From: Flavobacteriaceae bacterium | Lineage (GTDB): Bacteria > Bacteroidota > Bacteroidia > Flavobacteriales > Flavobacteriaceae | Length of the DNA stretch: 41,715 nucleotides | Direction of reading: 5' to 3' | NCBI GenBank assembly: GCA_029934835.1 | Contig: JAOZLL010000013.1 | Span: 1 to 41,715, forward strand | In this document: positions 27,091 through 36,597 of the stretch, piece after piece | How the letters are laid out: each line of letters starts with the position of its first letter | Position numbering within the stretch: position 1 is the stretch's first letter | Made by a program: the position numbers and the translations under genes | Notes under the pieces: generated by a model | Seen by the model: the letters and a program-made list of their open reading frames with translations, nothing else | What the model was told of the DNA's origin: nothing | The model's database searches: none

Positions 27091-28466
27091 CCATTTATTT
27101 GATCAGGATTGTACCCCAAATAAGGAACTTCCTTTTCAGTGAAAACAATACCTGTTTCAGCTAATTCTTTAAGAATAGGTTCATAAACTTCTTTTGTAAT
27201 AGGTATTTGAACTCCGGGATTAGTGATTTCTCTGTTTAGTATTTTCAACGTTGCAATAGCAACTGGTAATCCTACTGTTTTAGCCATGGCGGTATAAGTC
27301 TGGTCTTCACCTATAACTACGGTACTACTTTCAATTTGTTTTTTCTCACCTTTATATTCATAACCAAACTTATGAAGCATTACAATCATGTCTTTATCCT
27401 CTTCTTGTAGTGTCCATTTATCCATTAAGATTTTTTGAATAAGTTGGGCTGGTGTTCCATTTTTTATTTCAAAAGATTTTTGGTCATTAAAAAGATCGAG
27501 TTCTTCAAGCTTTTCCCATAAATAATCATCTTGATCTATTTTTAGATAGGAACGTAGTTTTAATTCAACAGAATCATAGGGATGATAGGGTAAAAATGAA
27601 TTTACAAATTCACGATAACTCATATTCTCTGTATTTTCCATTTTATAAGTATCATCTGTCATGCCTAGTTGAACAAAGATATTCCATGCTTTTGAAAAGC
27701 CAACTTTCCTAATCGTACCTCTGTATAAAGTTAGGACATCGTGTAATTTATAAGCATCACGATATTTTAAGGAATCTCTATTAGCAATAGCTTCAAATTT
27801 TCCATAACCATCAATATATAATATTTCAGAACGTCGAAATAATTTTTGATAAGGGATGTATTTAAATTTTCCTTCTTGTATGAATTTTGCTGCACTACCT
27901 TGACCAGCAACCACAACATTTCTTGGATTCCAAGTAAATTTATAATTCCAAAGATTATCGTCACTTTCGGGAGCTACTAGACCTCCAGTAAAAGACTCAA
28001 ATAATAAAAGTTTTGCACCATTATCACGAATACGGTCAATAATTTGCATAGCACTCATGTGATCTATTCCTGGGTCTAAACCAATTTCATTCATAAAGAC
28101 TAAGCCTTTTTCTTTAACAGCGGCATCCAATTCCATCATTTCATTAGAAACATAAGATGCAGTAACTAAACTTTTTCCATAAGTAACACAATCTTTAGCC
28201 ACTTCAAGATGAAATCTTGCAGGCAACATAGAGATAACGATCGCTGCATTTTGAATAGCTTTAATTCGTTTTTCAGCATTAAATATATCAAGACATAAAG
28301 CTGTCGCATTTGGGTGAGAACCTGCCATGTTTTCAGCAGATGCTATAACTTTATCAGCAATAACAATTTGTAAATTCTCTACCTCAGATTTGTCTAATAA
28401 ATACTTAATTAAACAAGAAGCAGATCTACCAGCACCGATGATTAAGATATTCCTTTTTGAGCTCAT
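27087..28466 (-). CDS. Saccharopine dehydrogenase family protein
   Basis: A 459-residue protein with an N-terminal Rossmann fold (NILIIGAGRSA at 6-16) and the saccharopine dehydrogenase C-terminal domain (GLDPGIDHMSAMQIIDRI, FTGGLVAPESDDNLWNYKF). This matches the glutamate-forming saccharopine dehydrogenase/LYS9-like group, which converts saccharopine to aminoadipate semialdehyde and glutamate in lysine catabolism. No lysine-ketoglutarate reductase gene is in the window, so the substrate remains inferred. Confidence 0.85.
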   Translation of the reverse strand: MSSKRNILIIGAGRSASCLIKYLLDKSEVENLQIVIADKVIASAENMAGSHPNATALCLDIFNAEKRIKAIQNAAIVISMLPARFHLEVAKDCVTYGKSLVTASYVSNEMMELDAAVKEKGLVFMNEIGLDPGIDHMSAMQIIDRIRDNGAKLLLFESFTGGLVAPESDDNLWNYKFTWNPRNVVVAGQGSAAKFIQEGKFKYIPYQKLFRRSEILYIDGYGKFEAIANRDSLKYRDAYKLHDVLTLYRGTIRKVGFSKAWNIFVQLGMTDDTYKMENTENMSYREFVNSFLPYHPYDSVELKLRSYLKIDQDDYLWEKLEELDLFNDQKSFEIKNGTPAQLIQKILMDKWTLQEEDKDMIVMLHKFGYEYKGEKKQIESSTVVIGEDQTYTAMAKTVGLPVAIATLKILNREITNPGVQIPITKEVYEPILKELAETGIVFTEKEVPYLGYNPDQING

Positions 28467-28489
28467 ATTAAGAGTGAAATTTAAGAAAA

Positions 28490-28497
28490 CGAAGGTA
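28490..28497 (-). promoter_or_regulatory. -7-like element for the saccharopine dehydrogenase-like gene
   Basis: TACCTTCG on the minus strand (one mismatch) lies 24 bp upstream of the ATG; a TTG 17 bp further upstream could be the -33 element. Confidence 0.35.
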
Positions 28498-28530
28498 CTA
28501 AATATGACTCAAATCAACATAGGTATTTAC

Positions 28531-28564
28531 AAAAAAAAAGAGCTTTATTTTTAGATAAAGCTCT
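28531..28564 (-). terminator. Terminator after the DUF1573 gene
   Basis: A perfect 10-bp stem AGAGCTTTAT / ATAAAGCTCT with a six-base loop (28539-28564) is followed, on the minus strand, by a run of eight T. Confidence 0.9.
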
Positions 28565-28591
28565 CGTGAGAAATTTTATTATACTCAAAGA

Positions 28592-29032
28592 TTATTTTTG
28601 GATGGAAAGCATACTTTTTTGTTTTTGTATTGGTGCAGGAGCATTCGGGTCAACTACTTGTCCTTTAATACGTAGTATGGTTCTTGATTCTGTAGCATTT
28701 GTATAAATTGATACTGATTTGCTAAATCTAGGAGAATTGGTATTGGTGTTGTATTTAACTTCAATAACATTAGATTTTCCAGGCATAATTTCCTCTTTTG
28801 GATATTTAGGAATTGTACAACCACACGTTGATTTTACACTAATTATCTTTAGAGGAGATTTTCCAGTATTCGTGAATTTGAAAAAACGAGTTCCATCAGA
28901 TCCTTTTTCTATCGTTCCATAATCTATTGTGGTGGTTTCAAAAGTTATAATGGGAGCATTTGAATCTACTTCTTGAGCCTGAGTAGTGAGCACGAAGAGT
29001 GATATTAATGTTATAAATAGTATGTTTTTCAT
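28592..29032 (-). CDS. DUF1573 domain-containing exported protein
   Basis: A 146-residue protein with a signal peptide cut before Gln20. It has the DUF1573 Ig-like pattern: TTIDYGTIEKGSDGTRFFKF, then NTGKSPLKIISVKSTCGCTI with the characteristic CGC, then EVKYNTNT. DUF1573 domains resemble ASH/MSP-type immunoglobulin folds. It is a single-gene unit with its own promoter and terminator; its partner is unknown. Confidence 0.92.
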   Translation of the reverse strand: MKNILFITLISLFVLTTQAQEVDSNAPIITFETTTIDYGTIEKGSDGTRFFKFTNTGKSPLKIISVKSTCGCTIPKYPKEEIMPGKSNVIEVKYNTNTNSPRFSKSVSIYTNATESRTILRIKGQVVDPNAPAPIQKQKSMLSIQK

Positions 29033-29058
29033 TTTAGATTTTGTTTTGTATGAATATG

Positions 29059-29088
29059 TAAAAGTAAATATTTATTTAAGTATTCAAA
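29059..29088 (-). promoter_or_regulatory. Promoter of the DUF1573 gene
   Basis: On the minus strand TTTG (29085-29088) and TACTTTTA (29059-29066, one mismatch) are 18 bp apart, 27 bp before the ATG. It is divergent to the valS promoter. Confidence 0.5.
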
Positions 29089-29125
29089 AAATATATACAA
29101 CTTTTTAATATTATACATATAATTG

Positions 29126-29133
29126 TACTTTTG
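29126..29133 (+). promoter_or_regulatory. -7 element of valS
   Basis: TACTTTTG is an exact TAnnTTTG match. It overlaps an upstream in-frame TTG, which rules that codon out as a start and supports the ATG at 29164. Confidence 0.55.
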
Positions 29134-29163
29134 CAAACTATTGATTTCAAAAATAATACCAAA

Positions 29164-31791
29164 ATGCAGATTCCAATAAAATATATTCCAAACGAGGTAG
29201 AAAACAAGTGGTATGACTACTGGATGAAAAATAATTATTTCCATTCAGAACCAGATGAAAGAGAGCCTTATACAATCGTTATTCCTCCGCCGAATGTTAC
29301 AGGAGTCTTACACATGGGACATATGTTAAACAATACCATACAAGATGTACTCATTCGCCGTGCCCGTTTAAAAGGTTTTAATGCCTGTTGGGTGCCAGGA
29401 ACAGATCATGCTTCTATTGCCACTGAGGCTAAAGTTGTAGCTAAGTTAGCTGCTGAAGGTATAGCGAAAGCAGATCTTACCAGAGACGAATTTCTTAATC
29501 ATGCTTGGGATTGGACACATAAACATGGTGGCGTAATCCTAGAACAACTTAAAAAATTAGGTGCTTCTTGTGATTGGAAAAGAACTAAATTTACCTTAGA
29601 CGACGATTTAAGTGAATCCGTTATTGATACATTTATTGATTTATATAATAAAGGATTGATTTATCGAGGTTATCGAATGGTAAACTGGGATCCTGAAGCA
29701 AAAACTACTTTATCTGATGAAGAAGTAGAATATATCGAAAAACAAGGAAAGTTATATTATGTAGATTATAAAATTGAAGGTTCTGATGAAGTAGTGACTA
29801 TTGCTACAACACGACCCGAAACTATTTTAGGAGATACCGCCATTTGTGTAAATCCAAATGATGAACGTTTTACTCATCTAAAAGGGAAACGGGTAGTTGT
29901 ACCTATTGCAAACAGAAGTATTCCCATTATTGAAGATGAATATGTGGATATGGAGTTTGGAACAGGTTGTTTGAAAATAACGCCAGCCCATGATCCAAAT
30001 GATAAAGTAATAGGTGAGAAGCATAAATTAGAAGTGATTGATATCTTTAATGATGATGCTACTTTAAATGCTGCAGGATTACAGTTTGAAGGACAAGACC
30101 GTTTTGAAGCACGCAAAGCTATTGTTAAGGAGCTAGAAGAAAAAGGTTATATCAATAAAATTGAGGATTATATCAATAAAATTGGTATTTCGGAAAGAAC
30201 AAAAGCAGTTATTGAACCTAAAATTTCAGCTCAATGGTTTTTAAAGATGGAAGAAATGGTAAAACCGGCCATCAAAGCTGTTAAAGATGGTGAAATCAAA
30301 TTCTTTCCAAAACACAATGTCAATACATTTAACCATTGGCTAGAAAATATTAGAGATTGGAATATTTCCAGACAACTTTGGTGGGGACAACAAATTCCAG
30401 CTTTTTTCTATGGAGATGGAGTAGAAGACTTTGTTATTGCAAAATCAGCTAAAGAAGCACTTCCATTAGCAGTAAAAGCATCAAATAAGAATGATTTACA
30501 GCTTGGTGATTTACGCCAAGAAAATGATGTATTGGATACATGGTTTTCATCATGGTTATGGCCAATTTCGGTTTTTGATGGAATAAGACATCCCAATAAT
30601 AAAGAAATTGAATATTATTATCCAACGAACGATTTGGTAACAGCTCCAGATATTATTTTCTTTTGGGTAGCACGTATGATTTTTGCTGGTTATGAATTCC
30701 GTGATACAAAACCATTCTCTAATGTATATTTCACAGGTATTGTTCGTGATAAGCAAGGGAGAAAGATGTCAAAATCTTTAGGCAATTCTCCAGATCCAAT
30801 TAAAATGATGAAAGAACATGGTGCCGATGGTGTTCGTGCAGGATTATTATTAGCGGCAGCAGCAGGTAACGATTTACTTTTTGATATAGAATTAGTAAAA
30901 CAGGGAAAAGGATTTGCCAATAAAATTTGGAATGGCTTTAGATTGGTAACAAGTTGGGAAGTTTCAGCTACAATTGAACAACCTGAATCATCTAAAAAAG
31001 CAATTCAATGGTATGAAGCAAAATTCCAACAAACTTTAGAAAGTATCGAAAAGTCATTTGAACAATACCGTTTAAGTGAGGCTTTAATGACTATATATAA
31101 ATTATTATGGGATGATTTTTCTTCTTGGTATCTTGAGGTGGTTAAACCAGCCTTTGGTCAACCTATTGATGTAAATACATATAAGGCAAGTATCCAGTTT
31201 TTTGAGAATAACATGAAAGTTTTACATCCATTTATGCCTTTTCTAACCGAAGAAATTTGGCAGTTTATTGCAGAAAGAGCACCAGAAGAAGCTTTGATTG
31301 TATCTGAATATCCAAAACAAAGATTGTTTAATTCAAAAATTATCAATGATTTTGAGATAGTAAAAGAAGTCGTATCAGGAATTAGAACGATTCGTAAAGA
31401 CAAAAATATTTCTTTTAAAAACACGATTGATTTGTCTGTTATGAATTCAGATAATTTCACAAAAGAGTTTGATGCTGTGGTAACCAAAATGGGGAATGTT
31501 GCAAACATGAGTTATGTAATTGAAAAAGTAGATGCAGCTTTAAGCTTTAGAGTAAAATCAAATACGTACTTTATTCCGATGGAAGGAGCCATAGATACCG
31601 AAGCTGAAAAAGTAAAACTTCAAGAGGAATTAAAATATGCCGAAGGCTTTTTAAGATCGGTACAAGGAAAGCTTAAAAATGAACGTTTTGTTCAAAATGC
31701 TCCAGAACAAGTAATTAAAACCGAACGAAAAAAAGAAGCAGAAGCTTTAGCTAAAATTGAAGCGCTGAAGTCGAGTATTCTAAGTTTATAA
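29164..31791 (+). CDS. valS: Valine--tRNA ligase
   Basis: An 875-residue class I synthetase. The start is ATG 29164 (MQIPIKYIPNEVENKWYDYW). The HIGH-type motif is HMGH within PPNVTGVLHMGHMLNN; KMSKS is present as GRKMSKSLGNSPDP. The CP1 editing region (about 160-350), anticodon-binding domain and C-terminal coiled-coil arm (EAEKVKLQEELKYAEGF to the end) are complete. It charges tRNA-Val. Confidence 0.97.
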   Translation: MQIPIKYIPNEVENKWYDYWMKNNYFHSEPDEREPYTIVIPPPNVTGVLHMGHMLNNTIQDVLIRRARLKGFNACWVPGTDHASIATEAKVVAKLAAEGIAKADLTRDEFLNHAWDWTHKHGGVILEQLKKLGASCDWKRTKFTLDDDLSESVIDTFIDLYNKGLIYRGYRMVNWDPEAKTTLSDEEVEYIEKQGKLYYVDYKIEGSDEVVTIATTRPETILGDTAICVNPNDERFTHLKGKRVVVPIANRSIPIIEDEYVDMEFGTGCLKITPAHDPNDKVIGEKHKLEVIDIFNDDATLNAAGLQFEGQDRFEARKAIVKELEEKGYINKIEDYINKIGISERTKAVIEPKISAQWFLKMEEMVKPAIKAVKDGEIKFFPKHNVNTFNHWLENIRDWNISRQLWWGQQIPAFFYGDGVEDFVIAKSAKEALPLAVKASNKNDLQLGDLRQENDVLDTWFSSWLWPISVFDGIRHPNNKEIEYYYPTNDLVTAPDIIFFWVARMIFAGYEFRDTKPFSNVYFTGIVRDKQGRKMSKSLGNSPDPIKMMKEHGADGVRAGLLLAAAAGNDLLFDIELVKQGKGFANKIWNGFRLVTSWEVSATIEQPESSKKAIQWYEAKFQQTLESIEKSFEQYRLSEALMTIYKLLWDDFSSWYLEVVKPAFGQPIDVNTYKASIQFFENNMKVLHPFMPFLTEEIWQFIAERAPEEALIVSEYPKQRLFNSKIINDFEIVKEVVSGIRTIRKDKNISFKNTIDLSVMNSDNFTKEFDAVVTKMGNVANMSYVIEKVDAALSFRVKSNTYFIPMEGAIDTEAEKVKLQEELKYAEGFLRSVQGKLKNERFVQNAPEQVIKTERKKEAEALAKIEALKSSILSL

Positions 31792-31824
31792 GCTTAATTT
31801 GTTCATACCATATCCATTATCAAT

Positions 31825-31857
31825 AACCTTCTAAATATAAATTTAGAAGGTTTTTTT
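31825..31857 (+). terminator. Terminator after valS
   Basis: A perfect 12-bp stem AACCTTCTAAAT / ATTTAGAAGGTT with ATAA loop (31825-31852), followed by a T run. Confidence 0.92.
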
Positions 31858-31878
31858 AATTCAATCAATTTTTTTATT

Positions 31879-31886
31879 TACCTTTG
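31879..31886 (+). promoter_or_regulatory. -7 element of the TetR/Lol-like operon
   Basis: TACCTTTG, an exact TAnnTTTG match, lies 22 bp before the tetR-type ATG and overlaps the operator by two bases. The -33 region has no clear TTG, as expected for a weak or activated promoter. Confidence 0.55.
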
Positions 31887-31902
31887 ACCGACCGTTCAGT
31901 CA
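31885..31902 (+). promoter_or_regulatory. Palindromic TetR-type operator
   Basis: TGACCGACCGTTCAGTCA is an imperfect 18-bp palindrome (14/18 positions symmetric, TGACnGAnCGnTCnGTCA). It covers the predicted transcription start between the -7 element and the ATG of the TetR gene. The form resembles operators of several TetR-family repressors, so autorepression is the simplest reading. Confidence 0.6.
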
Positions 31903-31908
31903 TAAATC

Positions 31909-32517
31909 ATGAGCCCACGTACCAAAATACAATTAGAAAGTATAAAAGAAGCCAGAAAAGAGCAAATCTTAGAGGCAGCTTTTCAACTATTTAGTATAAA
32001 AGGCTACCATCATACCTCCATAAATGATATTGCCGTAAAGGCAAAACTATCAAAAGGTTTATTATATAATTATTTTAAAAGCAAAGAGGATTTACTAAAT
32101 AAAGTGGTATTGTTTGCTTTTAAAGATACGACTGAAATGGGTGCTTCGTTACTTGAAAGTATCGAAAATTTGTCACCTGAAAAAATATTTAAAATACTTA
32201 TTAAATCCTATTTTTCTATGCTCCAAGAGCAGGAAGAACTGATGAAATTGACTTTATCTTTAGCAGTTCAAATAAGTGCCATTCCTTCAGTACATGATAC
32301 AATGATGCAAGTATATCATATTTTACTAGGTCAAATAGAAGTTGTTTTTAAAGGCTTAAATTATAAAGAATATCAAAAAGAAGCCATACTTTTAGGAGCA
32401 ATAATGGATGGGATTGGTATACAATATATGCTCGATCCAGAAAATTTTCCTTTAGAGGAAATGAAAGAAATGATAATTAATAAATATATAGATAATGAGA
32501 ATTATACTAAAAAGTAA
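31909..32517 (+). CDS. TetR/AcrR family transcriptional regulator
   Basis: A 202-residue regulator. The N-terminal helix-turn-helix matches the family (ILEAAFQLFSIKGYHHTSI, then AKLSKGLLYNYFKSKEDLL). The C-terminal ligand domain is unassigned. First gene of an operon with a LolA-like protein, two permeases, an ATPase and a barrel. An operator-like palindrome overlaps its promoter, so it probably represses the whole set until a hydrophobic or membrane-derived ligand binds. It overlaps the next gene by 23 bp. Confidence 0.93.
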   Translation: MSPRTKIQLESIKEARKEQILEAAFQLFSIKGYHHTSINDIAVKAKLSKGLLYNYFKSKEDLLNKVVLFAFKDTTEMGASLLESIENLSPEKIFKILIKSYFSMLQEQEELMKLTLSLAVQISAIPSVHDTMMQVYHILLGQIEVVFKGLNYKEYQKEAILLGAIMDGIGIQYMLDPENFPLEEMKEMIINKYIDNENYTKK

Positions 32518-33256
32518 ACTTTTTATAGCATTATTACTTTTGCTCTCCTTTAGCGTTTCTTTTGCCCAAACAGCAGAAGAAATCATCAAAAAAGCAGATG
32601 AAAAATATAGAGGAAAAACATCCTATTCTGAAATGACTATAGATATTATTCGTCCAAAATGGTCTAAACAAATGAAAATGAAAGGATGGTCAAAAGGAAC
32701 TAAATATTCGGTTTCTATAGTAACTAGCCCAGCCAAAGAAAAAGGAACTGTCTTTTTAATGCGTGATAAAGAAGTGTGGAATTATATGCCAACTATTGAC
32801 CGAACAATCAAATTTCCACCTTCAATGATGTTACAAAACTGGATGGGAACCGATTTAACAAATGATGATTTAGTCAAACAATCATCCATTTTAGAGGATT
32901 ATACCCATAATATTACAGGAGAAGATATTAAAGAAGACTATACGTGTTGGGTTATAGAATTAATACCAAAAGAAGATGCTCCTGTGGTATGGGGAAAAGT
33001 TGTCATTTGGGTTGATAAATCAGAATATATGATGCTACAAACGGACTATTATGATGAAGATGATTTTTTGGTAAATCAAATGATAGGATCCGATGTAAAA
33101 GTGTTTAGTGGTAAGAAGTTACCTTCAAAATTACGTGTTATACCAGTTGAAGAAGAAGGGCAAGAAACAATTTTGACTTATGACAGACTGGAGTTTGATA
33201 TAAAAATTTCGGATCAATACTTTACAACAAATTATATGAAGAGAATTAGATTGTAA
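32495..33256 (+). CDS. LolA-like outer-membrane lipoprotein-sorting family protein
   Basis: A 253-residue exported protein with a signal peptide cut before Gln25. The mature part has the LolA-like half-barrel pattern (AEEIIKKADEKYRGKTSYSE) and the PPSMMLQNWMGTDLTNDDLV stretch typical of the COG2834/PF17131 group, distinct from classical LolA. Such proteins bind lipid or acylated cargo in the periplasm. It is translationally coupled to the TetR gene and precedes the ABC genes. The cargo is unknown. Confidence 0.85.
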   Translation: MRIILKSKLFIALLLLLSFSVSFAQTAEEIIKKADEKYRGKTSYSEMTIDIIRPKWSKQMKMKGWSKGTKYSVSIVTSPAKEKGTVFLMRDKEVWNYMPTIDRTIKFPPSMMLQNWMGTDLTNDDLVKQSSILEDYTHNITGEDIKEDYTCWVIELIPKEDAPVVWGKVVIWVDKSEYMMLQTDYYDEDDFLVNQMIGSDVKVFSGKKLPSKLRVIPVEEEGQETILTYDRLEFDIKISDQYFTTNYMKRIRL

Positions 33257-33332
33257 AAAGTTCAAAGTGAAAAGTTAGAAAACTTTAAGATTCCAACTTT
33301 ACAAAATTTAAACTTTATAAACTTATAATAAA
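33257..33332. other. A-rich spacer with short AAAGT/AACTTT motifs
   Basis: This 76-bp spacer between the LolA-like gene and the first permease has several AAAGT and AACTTT words but no gene or terminator. It resembles other low-complexity intra-operon spacers in this window. Confidence 0.4.
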
Positions 33333-34556
33333 ATGATAGTAAAGCTTGCTTGGCGAAATATATGGCGTAATAAACGACGAACACTTATAACTGTTGCTTC
33401 GATTTTCTTTGCAGTATTGTTTTCGATCTTTATGAATTCCTTTCAAAAGGGTGCATGGGTCCGGATGCTTGATAATATTGTGAATTACTATTATGGTTAT
33501 GCACAAATTCATCAAAAGGGCTATTGGGAAGAAAAAACAATTAATGATGTACTAGAATTAAATGATGAATTGTGGCAACTGCCCACTCAAATTGATGGTT
33601 TAGAACAAATCATACCTCGTTTAGAAACTTTTGCATTGCTGTCGTCTGGTGAACATACTAGTAGCATGATGATCGTAGGAACAAATCCTGATGCTGAAGA
33701 CAAACTAACAAAACTTAAATCAAGATTAACTGAAGGAACTTATTTTAATCAAACGGATAAGGCGCTATTAATTGCAGAAGGTGTAAAAGATTTATTAAAA
33801 ATTTCTTTAGGTGATACCTTAATTATTCTTACACAAGGTTATCATGGTGTAAATGCTGCTGGTAAATATCCGATAAAAGGTATCGTTCATTTTGCTTCAC
33901 CTGATCTTAATAAAAGGATGGTTTATTTGCCATTAGAAGAGACGCAGGATTTATTAGGAGCACCATCAATGGCTACTACATTGGCGCTACGATTAAGTGA
34001 TAGAGATGATTTAGAATATGTTTTGGAGCAGTTACAAACTCAATTAGATACAGATAAGTATGAGATAATGGATTGGCAGTCCATGTTGCCTGATTTGGTA
34101 GAAGCACAAAAAACAGATGCTGCAGGTAATTATATTTTCCTTTTAGTCCTTTATCTAATAATTTCATTTGGAATTTTTGGAACTATATTAATGCTAGTAA
34201 AAGAAAGGGAACACGAGTTCGGAATTTTACTTTCTATAGGGATGAGTAGAAGCTTACTAGCTTTTTCTACTTGGGTTGAAATTTTATTAATGGCTTTGCT
34301 AGGTGTTATTCTTGGAATGTTGGCAGCTTTACCATTAGTGCATTATTTTAAAGTAAATCCGATAGATTTTAGCGATTATGGGGAAATGGCAGAAAGCTAC
34401 GAAAAATGGGGTTTTGATCCGATATTTCCAACGATTATGGATGCTTCACTGTTTTACTCACAAGCAATAATTATGGCTATTATCACTAGTTTATTAGCCT
34501 TGTTTGCGATTTGGAAAATTTATAAATTAAAACCAGTTGAGGCAATGAGAGAATAA
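33333..34556 (+). CDS. FtsX-like ABC permease 1 (LolC/E type)
   Basis: A 407-residue permease. One transmembrane segment near the N-terminus (about 18-38, LITVASIFFAVLFSIFMNSF) is followed by a large periplasmic domain and three C-terminal transmembrane segments (about 266-290, 315-340, 375-400). The cytoplasmic coupling motif is KEREHEFGILLSIGMSR. It ends KPVEAMRE, the typical LolE/FtsX tail. It probably forms a heterodimer with the next permease, driven by the downstream ATPase. Confidence 0.9.
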   Translation: MIVKLAWRNIWRNKRRTLITVASIFFAVLFSIFMNSFQKGAWVRMLDNIVNYYYGYAQIHQKGYWEEKTINDVLELNDELWQLPTQIDGLEQIIPRLETFALLSSGEHTSSMMIVGTNPDAEDKLTKLKSRLTEGTYFNQTDKALLIAEGVKDLLKISLGDTLIILTQGYHGVNAAGKYPIKGIVHFASPDLNKRMVYLPLEETQDLLGAPSMATTLALRLSDRDDLEYVLEQLQTQLDTDKYEIMDWQSMLPDLVEAQKTDAAGNYIFLLVLYLIISFGIFGTILMLVKEREHEFGILLSIGMSRSLLAFSTWVEILLMALLGVILGMLAALPLVHYFKVNPIDFSDYGEMAESYEKWGFDPIFPTIMDASLFYSQAIIMAIITSLLALFAIWKIYKLKPVEAMRE

Positions 34557-34608
34557 TATTCTAAATTCCAAAACACAGAAACCAAATAACAAATCAAAAA
34601 TTTAAACA

Positions 34609-35901
34609 ATGATTCTAAAAATAGCATGGCGAAATATTTGGAGAAATATTACAAGAAGTCTTGTGGTAATGGGCGCGATAATAATTGGAATCTGGTCAAT
34701 TATTTTTTTGGTTGGAATGGTCAATGGTATGATAGAAAGTTATATTGATAATGCCATTAAAAATGAAGTTTCTCATATTAAAATTCACCATCCAGAGTTT
34801 ATTAAAGATAAGGAGAGTAAATTCTATATTTCTGACATTGCTAATGTAAAAGCTAGTGTAGATACCATTTCTGGAGTAAAAGCAGTTTCCTATAAAACAA
34901 TCACGAACACTATGATTAGTTCGAGTCATGCCGGTAGAGGAATAAGTGCAATTGGAGTTGTCCCTAAAGATGAAGTTACAGTATCAGGTGTTTCAAATCA
35001 TATAATAGAAGGCAATTATCTAACTGATACTAAAAAAAATCAAATTTTAATTAGTAAAAGAACAGCAAAAAAGCTAAAGGTAAAACTGCGCTCTAAAGTT
35101 GTTTTGACTTTTCAAAATTTAGAAAATGAAATTACGATGGGTGCTTTTAGAGTAGTAGGTTTGTTTGAAACAGGTAACAATATATATGATGAATCTGTAG
35201 TTTTTATACGTCAAAAAGACATAAATAATCTACTGGGAATGAATGGTTATGGACACGAAGTTGCCATTTTAATAGATGATCTTGAATACTTAGATCAAAT
35301 ACAAAAAAGTATTGCATTACAGTTTCCTAAACTTTTAGTTAGAAATTATAAAGAAGTACAACCCGAGTTGGCACTATTTCAATCACAGATTAAAATGGTC
35401 GGAATAATTTATATGGTTATTTTTATGCTAGCCTTAATATTTGGTATCATCAACACGATGATGATGGCAGTTTTAGAAAGAGTTCGTGAACTCGGTATGT
35501 TAATGTCTGTTGGGATGAATAAAGGGAAGGTTTTTATGATGATAGTAATTGAAACATTATTATTAGCAATAATTTCTGCACCAGTTGGTTTATTTCTTGG
35601 CTATTTATCAACCAGTTATTTTCATAAAACAGGAATCAATTTATTTTTCTATTCAGAAGAAGGCATGAAACAATTTGGATTTGATAAGTTTATTTATCCG
35701 AATGTACCCACAGAAACATTTTGGCAATTGGTCGTAGCCGTAAGTTTGACAGCATTGTTGGGTTCATTATATCCAGCTTGGAAAGCCATTAGATTGCGTC
35801 CTGTTGAAGCAATTAGAGGTAGTTTTACCTCTGAAAAGACAAGAATTTTCTCAAGAATAACAAACTATATCCAGTACAAATTATTTAATAGTAAATCATA
35901 A
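34609..35901 (+). CDS. FtsX-like ABC permease 2 (LolC/E type)
   Basis: A 430-residue permease with the same four-segment topology. The coupling motif is LERVRELGMLMSVGMNKGK, and the end of the permease domain is LRPVEAIRG, with a C-terminal extension of about 28 residues (FTSEKTRIFSRITNY...). It is similar in layout to permease 1 but clearly diverged, so a heterodimeric transporter is likely. It ends 6 bp before the ATPase gene. Confidence 0.9.
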   Translation: MILKIAWRNIWRNITRSLVVMGAIIIGIWSIIFLVGMVNGMIESYIDNAIKNEVSHIKIHHPEFIKDKESKFYISDIANVKASVDTISGVKAVSYKTITNTMISSSHAGRGISAIGVVPKDEVTVSGVSNHIIEGNYLTDTKKNQILISKRTAKKLKVKLRSKVVLTFQNLENEITMGAFRVVGLFETGNNIYDESVVFIRQKDINNLLGMNGYGHEVAILIDDLEYLDQIQKSIALQFPKLLVRNYKEVQPELALFQSQIKMVGIIYMVIFMLALIFGIINTMMMAVLERVRELGMLMSVGMNKGKVFMMIVIETLLLAIISAPVGLFLGYLSTSYFHKTGINLFFYSEEGMKQFGFDKFIYPNVPTETFWQLVVAVSLTALLGSLYPAWKAIRLRPVEAIRGSFTSEKTRIFSRITNYIQYKLFNSKS

Positions 35902-35907
35902 ATCAAA

Positions 35908-36597
35908 ATGAGTCTTATAACAATCAAAGGAATAACCAAAACCTACAATCCAAAAAAGATACCTGTTCACGCTTTACGCGGAATTGATTTGACGATAGAG
36001 GAAGGCGAATTTACAGCAATTGTCGGACCATCAGGATCGGGCAAAACAACGCTGTTAAATATTATTGGAGGATTGGATAGACAAACCAAAGGTGAAATAC
36101 TTGTAGATAATGTAAATATTTCAGACTTATCTGATAATAAATTAATTGATTTTAGGAAGAATAAAATTGGTTTTGTATTTCAATCCTATAATCTAATTCC
36201 TGTTTTTACAGCAGCTGAAAATATCGGATTTATCATGTTGTTACAAAAGAAAAGTAAAGATGAAATTTCTAAACGAGTAATCGAATTATTAAAATCAGTT
36301 GGTATTGAAGAGCAAAAAGACAAAAGACCCAACCAAATGAGTGGCGGTCAACAGCAGCGAGTTGCTGTAGCTCGTGCCTTAGCATCCAAACCAAAATTTG
36401 TTTTAGCTGATGAGCCTACTGCTAATCTAGATTCAAAATCGACTTCTGATTTATTAGATATCATGGAAAATCTGAACAGAAATGAAGAAATTACCTTTGT
36501 TTTTTCAACACACGACCAACGCGTAATCGACCGAGCACATCGTGTAGTAACCATAGAAGATGGAAAGGTGATTAGTGATGTGAAAATTAAGAATTAA
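35908..36597 (+). CDS. LolD/MacB-type ABC transporter ATPase
   Basis: A 229-residue ATPase. Walker A is GPSGSGKTT (40-48), Q loop FQSYNLIP (91-98), signature MSGGQQQR (144-151), Walker B FVLADE (164-169), and the H loop lies in FSTHDQRV. The sequence and length fit the LolD/MacB/FtsE subgroup that powers mechanotransmission rather than classical transport. It is paired with the two preceding FtsX permeases. Confidence 0.93.
   Translation: MSLITIKGITKTYNPKKIPVHALRGIDLTIEEGEFTAIVGPSGSGKTTLLNIIGGLDRQTKGEILVDNVNISDLSDNKLIDFRKNKIGFVFQSYNLIPVFTAAENIGFIMLLQKKSKDEISKRVIELLKSVGIEEQKDKRPNQMSGGQQQRVAVARALASKPKFVLADEPTANLDSKSTSDLLDIMENLNRNEEITFVFSTHDQRVIDRAHRVVTIEDGKVISDVKIKN

Noticed and set aside
29131..29163. 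Upstream TTG start for valS
   Set aside because: The codon lies within the -7 promoter element TACTTTTG, so it would not be transcribed in full.
30147..30184. A 17-nt direct repeat inside valS (period 21 nt)
   Set aside because: It encodes YINKIED-YINKIG at a place where ValRS proteins normally have a similar sequence of the same length, so no insertion is implied.
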